A DNA stretch of 64,000 bases, from contig NZ_JACHCE010000001.1 in assembly GCF_014200605.1 (NCBI RefSeq), positions 496,001 to 560,000 of the forward strand. The letters are read 5' to 3'. This document shows, one piece after another, positions 14,726-23,463 of this stretch. The notes under the pieces were generated by a model that ran no database searches, was not told the DNA's origin, and saw only the letters and a program-made list of their open reading frames with translations. Within the stretch, counting starts at the first letter, position 1. Each line of letters begins with the position of its first letter. Source of the DNA: Pedobacter cryoconitis. Its GTDB lineage: Bacteria > Bacteroidota > Bacteroidia > Sphingobacteriales > Sphingobacteriaceae. Made by a program: the position numbers and the translations under genes.

Positions 14726-15912
14726 TCCTCAAGATTGGCATCCTTAAGCGAATCATTGATTTTAATGACAATTTCATCCAGTTCTATGGCCGATTGTCCA
14801 AGCATCCTGAGCAGTTCAGCATGCGCAGAGGAAGTCTCAGGATCAACATTCAGTAAATCTGTCAGCCCTAGTATATTACTAAGCGGCCGGCGGATTTCAT
14901 GGGAGTTATTCCAGGCAATCTCCCTTAACATCTTATTTCTATGCAGCAAGCGCATCTCGTAATCTTTTCTGATCGTAATATCTCTTAATGCACCTACCAT
15001 TTTTTCAGTTTTCCCCAGATGGTCTACCAGGATAAATGCCTGGTTGGATACTTCTTTATAGGTTCCGTCGGCACATTGAAACCTGTATTCACAGCGCCAG
15101 GAGCTGCTGAGCTCTTTAAAGGCCTGCTGAACCGTGCTAACCACTTTGTTTTTATCTTCCGGATGGATCTTATTTAATACCCATTCCCCCGAATTTATAC
15201 GGAGATCTTCTGTATAACCAAAGACTTCTGAGAAACCATTCATCCATTTAATCGTATCATTATAGGGGTTATACTCCCAGATCACATCATTGGTTACGCT
15301 GGTTACCGTTTCGTAGGTATTTAATAGTTCTTTGATTTTTTCTTCAGCTTTCACATGATTCTCTACATCAATAGCAATCACCATATAAGCTGTTTTACCT
15401 TTGTAAACTGTACTGTGATGAGAAATTAACTGATGAAAGAACTCTCCGTTTTTCTTTCGGTGAAGCCATACTCCGGTTTCATTGCCTTCAAGATGGTCAC
15501 TGCGCAAATAATCGTTTAGTTTAGAAGCTTCCTGATCTGATCTGATGTCTGTAATGGTCATCTCTAACAATTCTTTTTCACTATAACCATATTTTTGAGT
15601 CATGATTTTATTTACTTTCAAAAATTGATAAGTGATTTTGTCAAAAACATAAATTGTTGCGGGTGTACCCTCAAAAAGCTGCTGATAGTTTTTTTCCACT
15701 TTAGATATACTGGTTTTATACATCTCAATGAGCAGGAACAGGAGGATAGCTGAAATAAACAGGAAAAAAATATTTTTATAGGCATATAACCAGCTCAGAT
15801 CCTTTTCTGGTATAAGTTTGTCTATTCTTTCAATCCATTTAGCACCCATCACTAACCAGATTGCACCAAGTACAAGATAGATTAAGATAATAAGAGCCGT
15901 ACGTTTACGCAT
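14722..15912 (-). CDS. Membrane PAS protein with a histidine-kinase dimerisation domain but no ATPase domain
   Basis: About 396 residues from MRKRTALII (an ATG at 15933 would add seven). Two membrane helices near the N-terminus (about 5-25 and 45-62) flank a short periplasmic loop. Two PAS domains follow (YQQLFEGTPATIYVFDKITYQFLKVN and ETVTSVTNDVIWEYNPYNDTIKWMNGF, the latter with a PAC-like tail EMRLLHRN). The C-terminus is a HisKA-like helix pair around NNSHEIRRPLSNILGLTDLL. The protein ends about 40 residues later, with no N, G1 or G2 ATP-binding boxes. Such truncated forms are frequent in Bacteroidota and may work as scaffolds or sensors. It converges on the molybdoenzyme gene with a 4-bp overlap. 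Confidence 0.85.
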   Translation of the reverse strand: MRKRTALIILIYLVLGAIWLVMGAKWIERIDKLIPEKDLSWLYAYKNIFFLFISAILLFLLIEMYKTSISKVEKNYQQLFEGTPATIYVFDKITYQFLKVNKIMTQKYGYSEKELLEMTITDIRSDQEASKLNDYLRSDHLEGNETGVWLHRKKNGEFFHQLISHHSTVYKGKTAYMVIAIDVENHVKAEEKIKELLNTYETVTSVTNDVIWEYNPYNDTIKWMNGFSEVFGYTEDLRINSGEWVLNKIHPEDKNKVVSTVQQAFKELSSSWRCEYRFQCADGTYKEVSNQAFILVDHLGKTEKMVGALRDITIRKDYEMRLLHRNKMLREIAWNNSHEIRRPLSNILGLTDLLNVDPETSSAHAELLRMLGQSAIELDEIVIKINDSLKDANLED

Positions 15913-16077
15913 GATCAGGCAAAGATAAGTCATTCCGGATAAAAATTAAGGTACATTATCTCCCGGATTTCTTTAAAGGGTAATTTTTAATGAATATTTA
16001 ATCTTTAAAGAATTATAAAAAAATTATACATAATATTGATTTGCTATTGATAAAAATTGCCCCCCTGATAAAATTGG

Positions 16078-16674
16078 ATGTACGCAGAAAGACCATACAA
16101 AAATGTATTGGAAAGTGAACTGCTGATTAAGGTTTCCACCGGAGATCAAAAAGCTTTCACAGAATTGTTTGAGCGTCATCAAACTTTGGTTTATGATTTT
16201 TCGATCAAACTGACACGCTCAAAAATTCAGGCGGAAGAGATTGTGCAGAATGTATTTATAAGGATCTGGCTAAACAGGGCCACCATAGTCAATATTGAAA
16301 ATTTTGGGGCTTACCTTAACCGGGCAACAAGAAATCATAGTTATACAGTTTTAAAGAAATTAGCCGCACAGAGCAATAGAGAAGTCGAACTTACAGAACA
16401 GGTGGTTAGTGGCGGTGCTAATGCAGAACACCTGGTTTTATATAATGATTCAGCAAAAATACTAAAGACCGTAGTAGATACGCTGCCTCCGCAGCGGAAA
16501 CTGGTTTATGAATTATGTCATGAACAGGGATTGAAATATGAAGAGGTTGCTGCAAAACTAAATATCTCTTCGGGAACAGTTCATACCCATATGAAACTTG
16601 CACTTAAAACTATCAGGGCACATTTTAAGCATATGGATGCCATGTTGCTTGTGATTATGCTGATGAAAAGATAA
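16078..16674 (+). CDS. FecI-type ECF sigma factor of a SusCD locus
   Basis: 198 residues. Region 2 is SELLIKVSTGDQKAFTELFERHQTLVYDFSIKLTRSKIQAEEIVQNVFIRIW; region 4 is VDTLPPQRKLVYELCHEQGLKYEEVAAKLNISSGTVHTHMKLALKTIRAHF. It belongs to the large Bacteroidota sigma-70 group linked to polysaccharide utilisation. A FecR-type anti-sigma gene follows after 70 bp, and then a SusC with an STN domain. Together these form a trans-envelope circuit in which glycan import releases the sigma factor. Confidence 0.95.
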   Translation: MYAERPYKNVLESELLIKVSTGDQKAFTELFERHQTLVYDFSIKLTRSKIQAEEIVQNVFIRIWLNRATIVNIENFGAYLNRATRNHSYTVLKKLAAQSNREVELTEQVVSGGANAEHLVLYNDSAKILKTVVDTLPPQRKLVYELCHEQGLKYEEVAAKLNISSGTVHTHMKLALKTIRAHFKHMDAMLLVIMLMKR

Positions 16675-16744
16675 ATTTTATTTTCATATGCCTTACCCCG
16701 GTTTATATTTCAGTAAGTCAGTATAGCAAAAGACAGCTCAATTT

Positions 16745-18001
16745 ATGACGGGTGCGGAAGCTAGATTAACCTATTTATTCAATCAGTATATGGATGGCTC
16801 AGCTTCGAAAGATGAAGCCGGAGAATTTCTATTACTGGTCAATATTGATGACCATAAGAGCGCATTACTTACTTTAATGGATAATTATCTGGAAGGCAGT
16901 ACCTTTTCAGAAGGATTGGAAGAAGATCAGAAAAGGAATATCCTGAAGAATATCTTTCAGGCTCCGGTCGTCTCCCGAACAGCTCAATTTATACCGGTAT
17001 CCGGGGCAGAGAATTCCCTGCCAAAAGATAAAGCCTTAAGCTGGACCAGACTGCTGGCCGCTGCCCTGGTTCTTTTGATGCTGGCAGCTGGAACTTATTT
17101 CATTAAAAATCAGCATAGCCCGGTGCTTTACAGTCAGTATCATGGTGAACTGATTCCCGGAGGTAATAAAGCCACACTAACACTTGCTGATGGGACAAAG
17201 GTCTCCTTAACTGATGCCACAAATGGCAAATTAGCGGAACAGGCGGGGGTCAGTATCAGGAAAACTGCAGATGGACAGCTCTTATACGAACTTAAAGAAG
17301 TCAGCTCTTTGGTGCAGCAAGATAAATCCCCAATACTTTATAATACTATTTCAACTCCTGCAGGAGGGCAGTATCAGCTGATTTTACCAGACAGAACACA
17401 TGTCTGGCTGAATGCTGCTTCTTCCTTAAGGTACCCATCTTCTTTTGCTGCCTTAAAAGAACGCAGGGTAGAATTGAAAGGGGAAGCCTATTTCGAAGTC
17501 GCTAAGCTCAATGCCGGGGCTGTTCACATTCCATTTATCGTGGCCAGCAGAAAGCAGGAGGTAGAAGTGCTGGGAACTCATTTCAATATCAATAGTTATG
17601 AAGATGAAAAGGTTGCTGCAACAACTTTATTGGAAGGGAGCATCAGAGTAAGCCGCCCAGCGGTATTTGAACGGGTTATAGCTCCGGGAGAACAGGCTCT
17701 GGCAGGGCAGGACCTGCAAGTGATCCATGTAGATCCCAGTACTGCTGTAGCCTGGAAAAATGGTCTTTTTAAGTTTGAAAACGCAGACATCCATACAATT
17801 ATGAAACAGTTTTCACGCTGGTACAATGTGGATGTAGTTTATGAAGGTAAAATACCCAATAACAAATTTACAGGAGAAGTTTACAGGAATATGGATGCTT
17901 CCAAAGCATTGAAGATTTTAAGCTATGCAAAAATCAATTTCAGAATAGAAGCTGCTGATCACGAAAATATAAGAAAAAAGATAGTAATAACCCCTAATTA
18001 G
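16745..18001 (+). CDS. FecR-type transmembrane anti-sigma factor
   Basis: 418 residues. A cytoplasmic N-terminal region of about 95 residues binds the sigma factor. One membrane helix follows (RLLAAALVLLMLAAGTYFI, about 100-119). The FecR domain comes next (TISTPAGGQYQLILPDRTHVWLNAASSLRYPSSF, RRVELKGEAYFEVAK, EVLGTHFNINSYED, TLLEGSIRVS). A C-terminal DUF4974-type domain (WKNGLFKFENADIHTIMKQFSRWYNVDVVYEG) contacts the STN domain of the partner SusC. Confidence 0.95.
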   Translation: MTGAEARLTYLFNQYMDGSASKDEAGEFLLLVNIDDHKSALLTLMDNYLEGSTFSEGLEEDQKRNILKNIFQAPVVSRTAQFIPVSGAENSLPKDKALSWTRLLAAALVLLMLAAGTYFIKNQHSPVLYSQYHGELIPGGNKATLTLADGTKVSLTDATNGKLAEQAGVSIRKTADGQLLYELKEVSSLVQQDKSPILYNTISTPAGGQYQLILPDRTHVWLNAASSLRYPSSFAALKERRVELKGEAYFEVAKLNAGAVHIPFIVASRKQEVEVLGTHFNINSYEDEKVAATTLLEGSIRVSRPAVFERVIAPGEQALAGQDLQVIHVDPSTAVAWKNGLFKFENADIHTIMKQFSRWYNVDVVYEGKIPNNKFTGEVYRNMDASKALKILSYAKINFRIEAADHENIRKKIVITPN

Positions 18002-18010
18002 ACTGAACCG

Positions 18011-18038
18011 TTTTCTGGCCTGAAACGCCAGAAAAAAA
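18011..18038 (+). terminator. Terminator between the fecR-like and susC genes
   Basis: TTTTCTGGC (18011-18019) pairs perfectly with GCCAGAAAA (18027-18035) around a seven-base loop, ten bases after the fecR stop. The A-run after the stem means the T-run is on the upstream side, so termination may be partial. The hairpin separates regulators from structural genes. Confidence 0.5.
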
Positions 18039-18249
18039 TAAACAAATATATAAGCTAACCAAATTTAAACTATGAGCATGATGAAACACCTACCTTAATT
18101 AGCTGCGGCTAAGCAGGGGAGCTGTAAATAATGAAGCCGGACAATGATTGGACCCATTGCCCGGCAGAAGATTTGAGCTTACCCATCCGATTTTATTCGG
18201 AAAAATTAATCTGAACCAATTTCTGTATCACTCAAACCCAATCAAAAGT

Positions 18250-21200
18250 ATGAATTTAAATGCTTTTAAACTTGGTATGTCCTTTTGTAGGATATGCCCT
18301 AAACTGCTATTGAAAATGAAATTAACCACTTTCATCCTCATGATAGCCCTTGTACAGGCCAGCGCCGCTGTTGTGGCGCAGAAAATCAACCTCTCTCAAA
18401 AAAATCAACCACTTTCAACTGTATTAAAAGCTATTAAAGCACAAACCGGTTATGTATTCCTGAGTAATAATTTTGATCCTGCCAAAGAAACGGTAACCGT
18501 TAACCTGCATAATGCAACGATTGAGGAGGCTTTAAAATCTTGTTTCAACAAGCTTCCTATTTTTTATAACATAGTTGATAAAACGATTTTATTGTCTAAA
18601 AAGGATGTTTTTTCTGAGAAAGCTGAACCTATTGTGATCCGTGGAATTGTCACGGATGAAAAGGGATTGGGTATCCCCGGAGCCGGAGTCAAAGTTAAAG
18701 GAAGTCTGGCTTCTACCTCTACCGATGTGAATGGTAGTTTTAGTATTACCGTGCCCTCTGCAGAAGCCGTACTGATTATTAGCTATGTAGGTTACCAGCC
18801 TCAGGAAGTTACGGTTAAAAATCAGAAAAACCTAAAAATAAGTCTTTTACCAGGCGATAATGCCCTGGAGGAAGTCGCTGTTGTCGGTTTCGGTGTACAG
18901 CGAAAAGTTTCATTAATTGGTGCACAGTCTACGATCAGTTCTAAAGAACTGAAACAGCCCGTTAATAGTATTACACAATCACTTTCCGGCCGGATTGCAG
19001 GTGTAGTTGGCGTACAGCGGAGTGGTGAACCAGGCAGAAGTACTGCTGATATCTGGATCAGGGGTATTTCTACTTTTGGCGGTAATTCCAGTGCCCCACT
19101 CGTACTGGTAGATGGGGTAGAACGCTCTATCGATAATCTGGATGCAGAAGATATAGAATCTTTTACAGTACTGAAGGACGCCTCAGGAACGGCAGTATAT
19201 GGTGTAAGAGGTGCTAATGGTGTGATCCTGGTGAAAACAAAAACCGGTAAGGTGGGTAAGACCTCTATCTTTTTAGATTACAATGAAGGGGTCAGCACTT
19301 TTACCAGAAGACCTGAAATGGCCGATGGGCTTACTTTTATGAACATGGCCAATGAAGCAAGTGTGGGTAGGGGATTGGGGGAGAAATACAGCCAGGACTA
19401 TATCAATAAGACAGCTTCGGGGGTTGATCCGCTTCTTTATCCCAATGTGAACTGGATGAAGGAAATATTTAATAAATACAGCCGTAACCGCAGGGCAAAC
19501 CTGAATGCGAGCGGCGGGGTGGACAATGCGCAATACTATGTTTCCCTTGCTTATTATAATGAAACAGGGTTTTTAAAAACAGATGACCTCTCCCAGTATA
19601 ATTCCTCACTGGATTTTAAGCGGTATAATTTTACTTCTAACCTGAACCTGAAATTAACCGGTACGACCAAAATGGATCTCGGTCTGCAAGGTTATGTATC
19701 TACGGGTAATTATCCGGGAGAAAGTACAGAGAATATCTTTGGATCAGCTATGGATATTTCTCCTGTGGAGTACCCGGTTATGTATCCGGGGAACTTTATT
19801 CCCGGTAAAGCCTCCAATGGTGGGTTTAGAAATCCATATGCAGATTTAACCAGACGCGGATACCGTACTGAATTCGAAAACCAGCTGTACTCAAATTTGC
19901 GGTTAACACAAGACTTAAAGGCTTTTACAGCGGGATTAACCGCTACTGTAATGGTTTCTTTTGATACTAAAAATACAAACAGTACAAAGCGGTCAAAAAG
20001 GGAAAGTACCTATTTCCCGGATTCAGGCAAGCCCTATAATGAAGACGGAACGCTGAACCTGATTAAAACTTTCAATAGTTCAGGTAATTATCTGAGTTAT
20101 GAGCCTAACAGAGGCGGAAACAGGAAATTATATAATGAAGCTGCCTTAAACTATGACAGGGCATTTGGAAAACACCGGGTAGGTGGACTGATATTGGGTT
20201 ATACCCAGGATTATAGCAATCCTTTTGCCGGTGATTTTACTTCTTCTATTCCAGAGCGTTTTGTCGGTATTGCAGCCCGTACCACTTATTCTTATGATGA
20301 CCGCTATTTTGGGGAATTTAATTATGGATATAACGGTTCAGAATTATTTGCTCCTGCAAACAGGTACGGCTCTTTCCCGGCGGTCGGTTTTGGCTGGATA
20401 CCTTCGAATGAGAAATTCTTTGAGCCTTTAAAAAAAGCAATTTCTTTTCTGAAATTCAGATACTCTGTCGGCACAACCGGAATTGGTAAAATCTCTAATG
20501 AAAACCTGGTAGGACGTCGTTTTGCTTATTTAACACTTGTCACTGATGGCGCAAGCGGTTATCAGTTAGGTAAGAATTTCAACAATACAGGTGGTATCAA
20601 TGTAACCGATTATGGAGTTGATATCAGGTGGGCCGAATCCCGTAAACAGGATTTAGGGATGGAAATAAGAACCCTGAATGACAAACTGAGTTTAATGATA
20701 GACTTGTTCAGGGAGAAACGTACGGGCATCTTTTTGCAAAGACAGTCTGTACCCGGATTTATTGGTTTAGTGAATTCACCTTATGGAAATCTTGGGGTGG
20801 TGGATAATAAAGGTATTGATGCCACTTTAGAATTTAACACAAAGGCAGGACAGGTAGAGATAGGGTTAAGAGGTAATCTGACTTATAACAAAGATGTGCT
20901 GCTCAATGATGACCGTCCAAATCAAAAATATCCATGGATGAACCATACAGGGAATAATATCCTGTCCAGGTATGGTTATATAGCCGAGAAACTATTTGAC
21001 AGCCAGGCAGAAATTGATGCAAGTGCTGCTCCGGGATCAAAGAAATTACTGAAGCCTGGTGATATTAAATATAAAGATCTGAATGGTGATGGATTGATTA
21101 ATGATTATGATAAAACCAGGATCGGCAGAGGGGATGTACCTAATCTGGTGATTGGATTTGGCTTTAGTGTTTCTTATAAAGGTTTTGCGCTGAGTACGCT

Positions 21201-21630
21201 CTTTCAGGCATTACAGAATTCTGATGTCATGCTGGGCGGATCGGCTATTAACCCATTCAACGGTGGCGGAGGGCTGAGTAATGCTTTTAGCAATATTACA
21301 GATCGCTGGACACCTGAAAATCCAAGTCAGAATGTCTTTTATCCGCGTTTAGCTTACGGAGAAGATCAGAATTTTAACAATACACAGCCTAGTTCATGGT
21401 GGGTTAAAGACAATAGTTTTGTCCGCTTAAAAAGCGCCCAGCTAAGTTATAACCTCCCTGAAAAAGTAGCTTCCAGATTCCATCTTAAAAACATGTCAGT
21501 TTACTTAATCGGAACCAATCTTTTAACCTTCAGCAAGTTCAGGCTCTGGGACCCGGAGCTGCTTACCGGAAATGGGACGAAGTACCCGCTGACAGCGAAT
21601 TTGTCATTAGGATTGAATATTAAATTTTAA
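18250..21630 (+). CDS. SusC-family TonB-dependent transporter with an N-terminal STN signalling domain
   Basis: 1,126 residues from MNLNAFKLGMSF at 18250; an earlier in-frame ATG (18148) would add 34 residues with no signal character. The signal peptide ends at AAVVAQ. The STN domain follows (LSQKNQPLSTVLKAIKAQTGYVFLSNN to NKLPIFYNIVDKTILLSKK), then a carboxypeptidase-regulatory-like domain (IRGIVTDEKGLGIPGAGVKVKG), TonB box EEVAVVGFG, plug (IRGISTFGGN, DASGTAVYGVRGANGVI) and barrel ending LGLNIKF. The STN domain marks it as the receptor of the sigma/anti-sigma pair upstream. Given the GH92 gene downstream, the cargo is probably a mannose-containing oligosaccharide. Confidence 0.95.
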   Translation: MNLNAFKLGMSFCRICPKLLLKMKLTTFILMIALVQASAAVVAQKINLSQKNQPLSTVLKAIKAQTGYVFLSNNFDPAKETVTVNLHNATIEEALKSCFNKLPIFYNIVDKTILLSKKDVFSEKAEPIVIRGIVTDEKGLGIPGAGVKVKGSLASTSTDVNGSFSITVPSAEAVLIISYVGYQPQEVTVKNQKNLKISLLPGDNALEEVAVVGFGVQRKVSLIGAQSTISSKELKQPVNSITQSLSGRIAGVVGVQRSGEPGRSTADIWIRGISTFGGNSSAPLVLVDGVERSIDNLDAEDIESFTVLKDASGTAVYGVRGANGVILVKTKTGKVGKTSIFLDYNEGVSTFTRRPEMADGLTFMNMANEASVGRGLGEKYSQDYINKTASGVDPLLYPNVNWMKEIFNKYSRNRRANLNASGGVDNAQYYVSLAYYNETGFLKTDDLSQYNSSLDFKRYNFTSNLNLKLTGTTKMDLGLQGYVSTGNYPGESTENIFGSAMDISPVEYPVMYPGNFIPGKASNGGFRNPYADLTRRGYRTEFENQLYSNLRLTQDLKAFTAGLTATVMVSFDTKNTNSTKRSKRESTYFPDSGKPYNEDGTLNLIKTFNSSGNYLSYEPNRGGNRKLYNEAALNYDRAFGKHRVGGLILGYTQDYSNPFAGDFTSSIPERFVGIAARTTYSYDDRYFGEFNYGYNGSELFAPANRYGSFPAVGFGWIPSNEKFFEPLKKAISFLKFRYSVGTTGIGKISNENLVGRRFAYLTLVTDGASGYQLGKNFNNTGGINVTDYGVDIRWAESRKQDLGMEIRTLNDKLSLMIDLFREKRTGIFLQRQSVPGFIGLVNSPYGNLGVVDNKGIDATLEFNTKAGQVEIGLRGNLTYNKDVLLNDDRPNQKYPWMNHTGNNILSRYGYIAEKLFDSQAEIDASAAPGSKKLLKPGDIKYKDLNGDGLINDYDKTRIGRGDVPNLVIGFGFSVSYKGFALSTLFQALQNSDVMLGGSAINPFNGGGGLSNAFSNITDRWTPENPSQNVFYPRLAYGEDQNFNNTQPSSWWVKDNSFVRLKSAQLSYNLPEKVASRFHLKNMSVYLIGTNLLTFSKFRLWDPELLTGNGTKYPLTANLSLGLNIKF

Positions 21631-21642
21631 AAGCCTGCTATC

Positions 21643-23451
21643 ATGAGAAAATATATATGTATTATAAGTCTTGCAACCCTGTTTACTTTGGTTTCATCCT
21701 GTAAAAAAGGATTTTTAGACCAGGTGCCAAATGACCGTTTAACCTTAGAAGAAACGTTTGCGAACAGACAGACTGCAGAGAAATTTCTGAATAATATTTA
21801 CAGTAATGTACCGGATGAATTCGGCCAGCGAAATCCGGGGAGTTCAAATGCTGGTTTATGGACAGGCGGGTCGGACGAAGCAGAATTTACCTGGGGAGGT
21901 GTGGCGAGTAATGCCGTAAATATCGGAAACTGGGATGCTAACTCTGGTTTTGTTTATGCCTACTGGAATAATTATTACCGCGGGATACGGTCTGCCACCT
22001 TTTTCATGGCAAATATTGAGAAAGTTAAAAATGATCTGCCTGCACAGCTGATTATTCAGTACCGGGCAGAAGCAAGGGCATTAAGAGCCATGTATTATTT
22101 CTACCTGTTACGTTTATATGGTCCTGTTATTCTTTTAGGGGATAAGGTAGTTGCGCCAGATGTACCAAGTTCAGAAGTTCAGTTAGCGAGAAGTTCAATG
22201 GATGAATGTGTGGCTTATATTACTGCCGAACTGGATGCTGCGGCTAAAGATTTGCCTGTTACGCCTTCTAATGATGATAGTTATGGCCGGATAACCCGGG
22301 GAATTGCACTGGCTTTTAAAGCACAGACCTTGTTTCTGGCGGCAAGCCCTTTGTACAATGGAAACATAGACTTAGCCGTGCTGAAGAATAAAGATGGAAA
22401 ACAACTGGTGAGCCAGAGTTTTGATGCCAGTAAATGGAGGGCAGCTGCCGATGCCTATAAATCTTTTATCACCCAATTTGTTCCCGGTACTTACGATCTG
22501 TTTAAAAAGAGTGATGCCAGCGGCAATTTTGATCCTTATTTATCGTGCCGGGATGTGTATCTGACCGATTGGAATAAAGAAGTGATTTTAGCCAGGCCAG
22601 AATCCTCTTTGTCTGCCAGACAATATGAAATGACACCCTATCACCGGGGCGCAAATTCTGATTCCAGAGGTGGCGGGGCACTGGGAGCTACTCAGAACCA
22701 GGTAGACGCATTTTTTATGCAGAATGGTAAAAGTATAAATGACGCGGGTTCAGGTTATGTAAGTACTGGTTTTTCAACCGTGGCTACAAAATATACCACG
22801 GCAGGGATCTATAATCCATGGGTAAACCGTGAACCCCGTTTTTATGTAAATATTACTTATAACGGCAGTACCTGGCTAAATACAAATGATGGTATTATTA
22901 CTACAGAATTATATAATAATGGTAATTCGGGTAAAGAAACAGGTGGTAATGATTACAGTAATACGGGTTATGTTGTCAGAAAAGCCATGGGCCTGGGTAA
23001 ATGGAATATAGACAGAAGACCGGTTATCTTATATCGTTTGGCTAATGTTTTTCTGGATTATGCTGAAGCCTTAAATGAAGCGAACCCTGGTGATCCTGAT
23101 ATTTTGCGATATCTGAACCTGATCAGAGAACGGGCAGGTGTACCACTTTATGGATCAGCAGACTTACCCCTGCCTTCCGGACAAAGCGAAATGTCTGCTG
23201 CTTTGAGAAAAGAAAGAAGGGTAGAGCTTGCTTTTGAGAACGTCAGGTTTTTTGATACCAGGAGATGGAAAATTGCAGAGACAACAGATAACGGACCTAT
23301 ATATGGTTTAAATATCAGTAAGAACTTACCTGACTTTTTACAGGTAGTTACTTTTGAAACCAGGGTGTTTAACAAAAGACATTATCTGTTTCCTATTCCT
23401 TCAAATGATGTAAATGTGGATGAAAACCTGGTGCAGAACCCAGGCTGGTAA
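21643..23451 (+). CDS. SusD/RagB-family surface glycan-binding lipoprotein
   Basis: 602 residues. A lipoprotein signal peptide ends LVSSCKKGFLD, with Cys20 lipidated. SusD features include DRLTLEETFANRQTAEKFLNNIY, the helix-rich TPR-like region around YRAEARALRAMYYFYLLRLYGPVIL, and the C-terminal RLANVFLDYAEALNEA, LRKERRVELAFENVRFFDTRRW and FPIPSNDVNVDENLVQNPGW. It starts 12 bp after susC and forms the surface lid on that transporter. Confidence 0.95.
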   Translation: MRKYICIISLATLFTLVSSCKKGFLDQVPNDRLTLEETFANRQTAEKFLNNIYSNVPDEFGQRNPGSSNAGLWTGGSDEAEFTWGGVASNAVNIGNWDANSGFVYAYWNNYYRGIRSATFFMANIEKVKNDLPAQLIIQYRAEARALRAMYYFYLLRLYGPVILLGDKVVAPDVPSSEVQLARSSMDECVAYITAELDAAAKDLPVTPSNDDSYGRITRGIALAFKAQTLFLAASPLYNGNIDLAVLKNKDGKQLVSQSFDASKWRAAADAYKSFITQFVPGTYDLFKKSDASGNFDPYLSCRDVYLTDWNKEVILARPESSLSARQYEMTPYHRGANSDSRGGGALGATQNQVDAFFMQNGKSINDAGSGYVSTGFSTVATKYTTAGIYNPWVNREPRFYVNITYNGSTWLNTNDGIITTELYNNGNSGKETGGNDYSNTGYVVRKAMGLGKWNIDRRPVILYRLANVFLDYAEALNEANPGDPDILRYLNLIRERAGVPLYGSADLPLPSGQSEMSAALRKERRVELAFENVRFFDTRRWKIAETTDNGPIYGLNISKNLPDFLQVVTFETRVFNKRHYLFPIPSNDVNVDENLVQNPGW

Positions 23452-23463
23452 AAAAACAAACCA

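Noticed and set aside
18148..18249. An upstream start for the STN-SusC gene
   Set aside because: It adds 34 residues without signal-peptide character in front of a good leader that starts at 18250.
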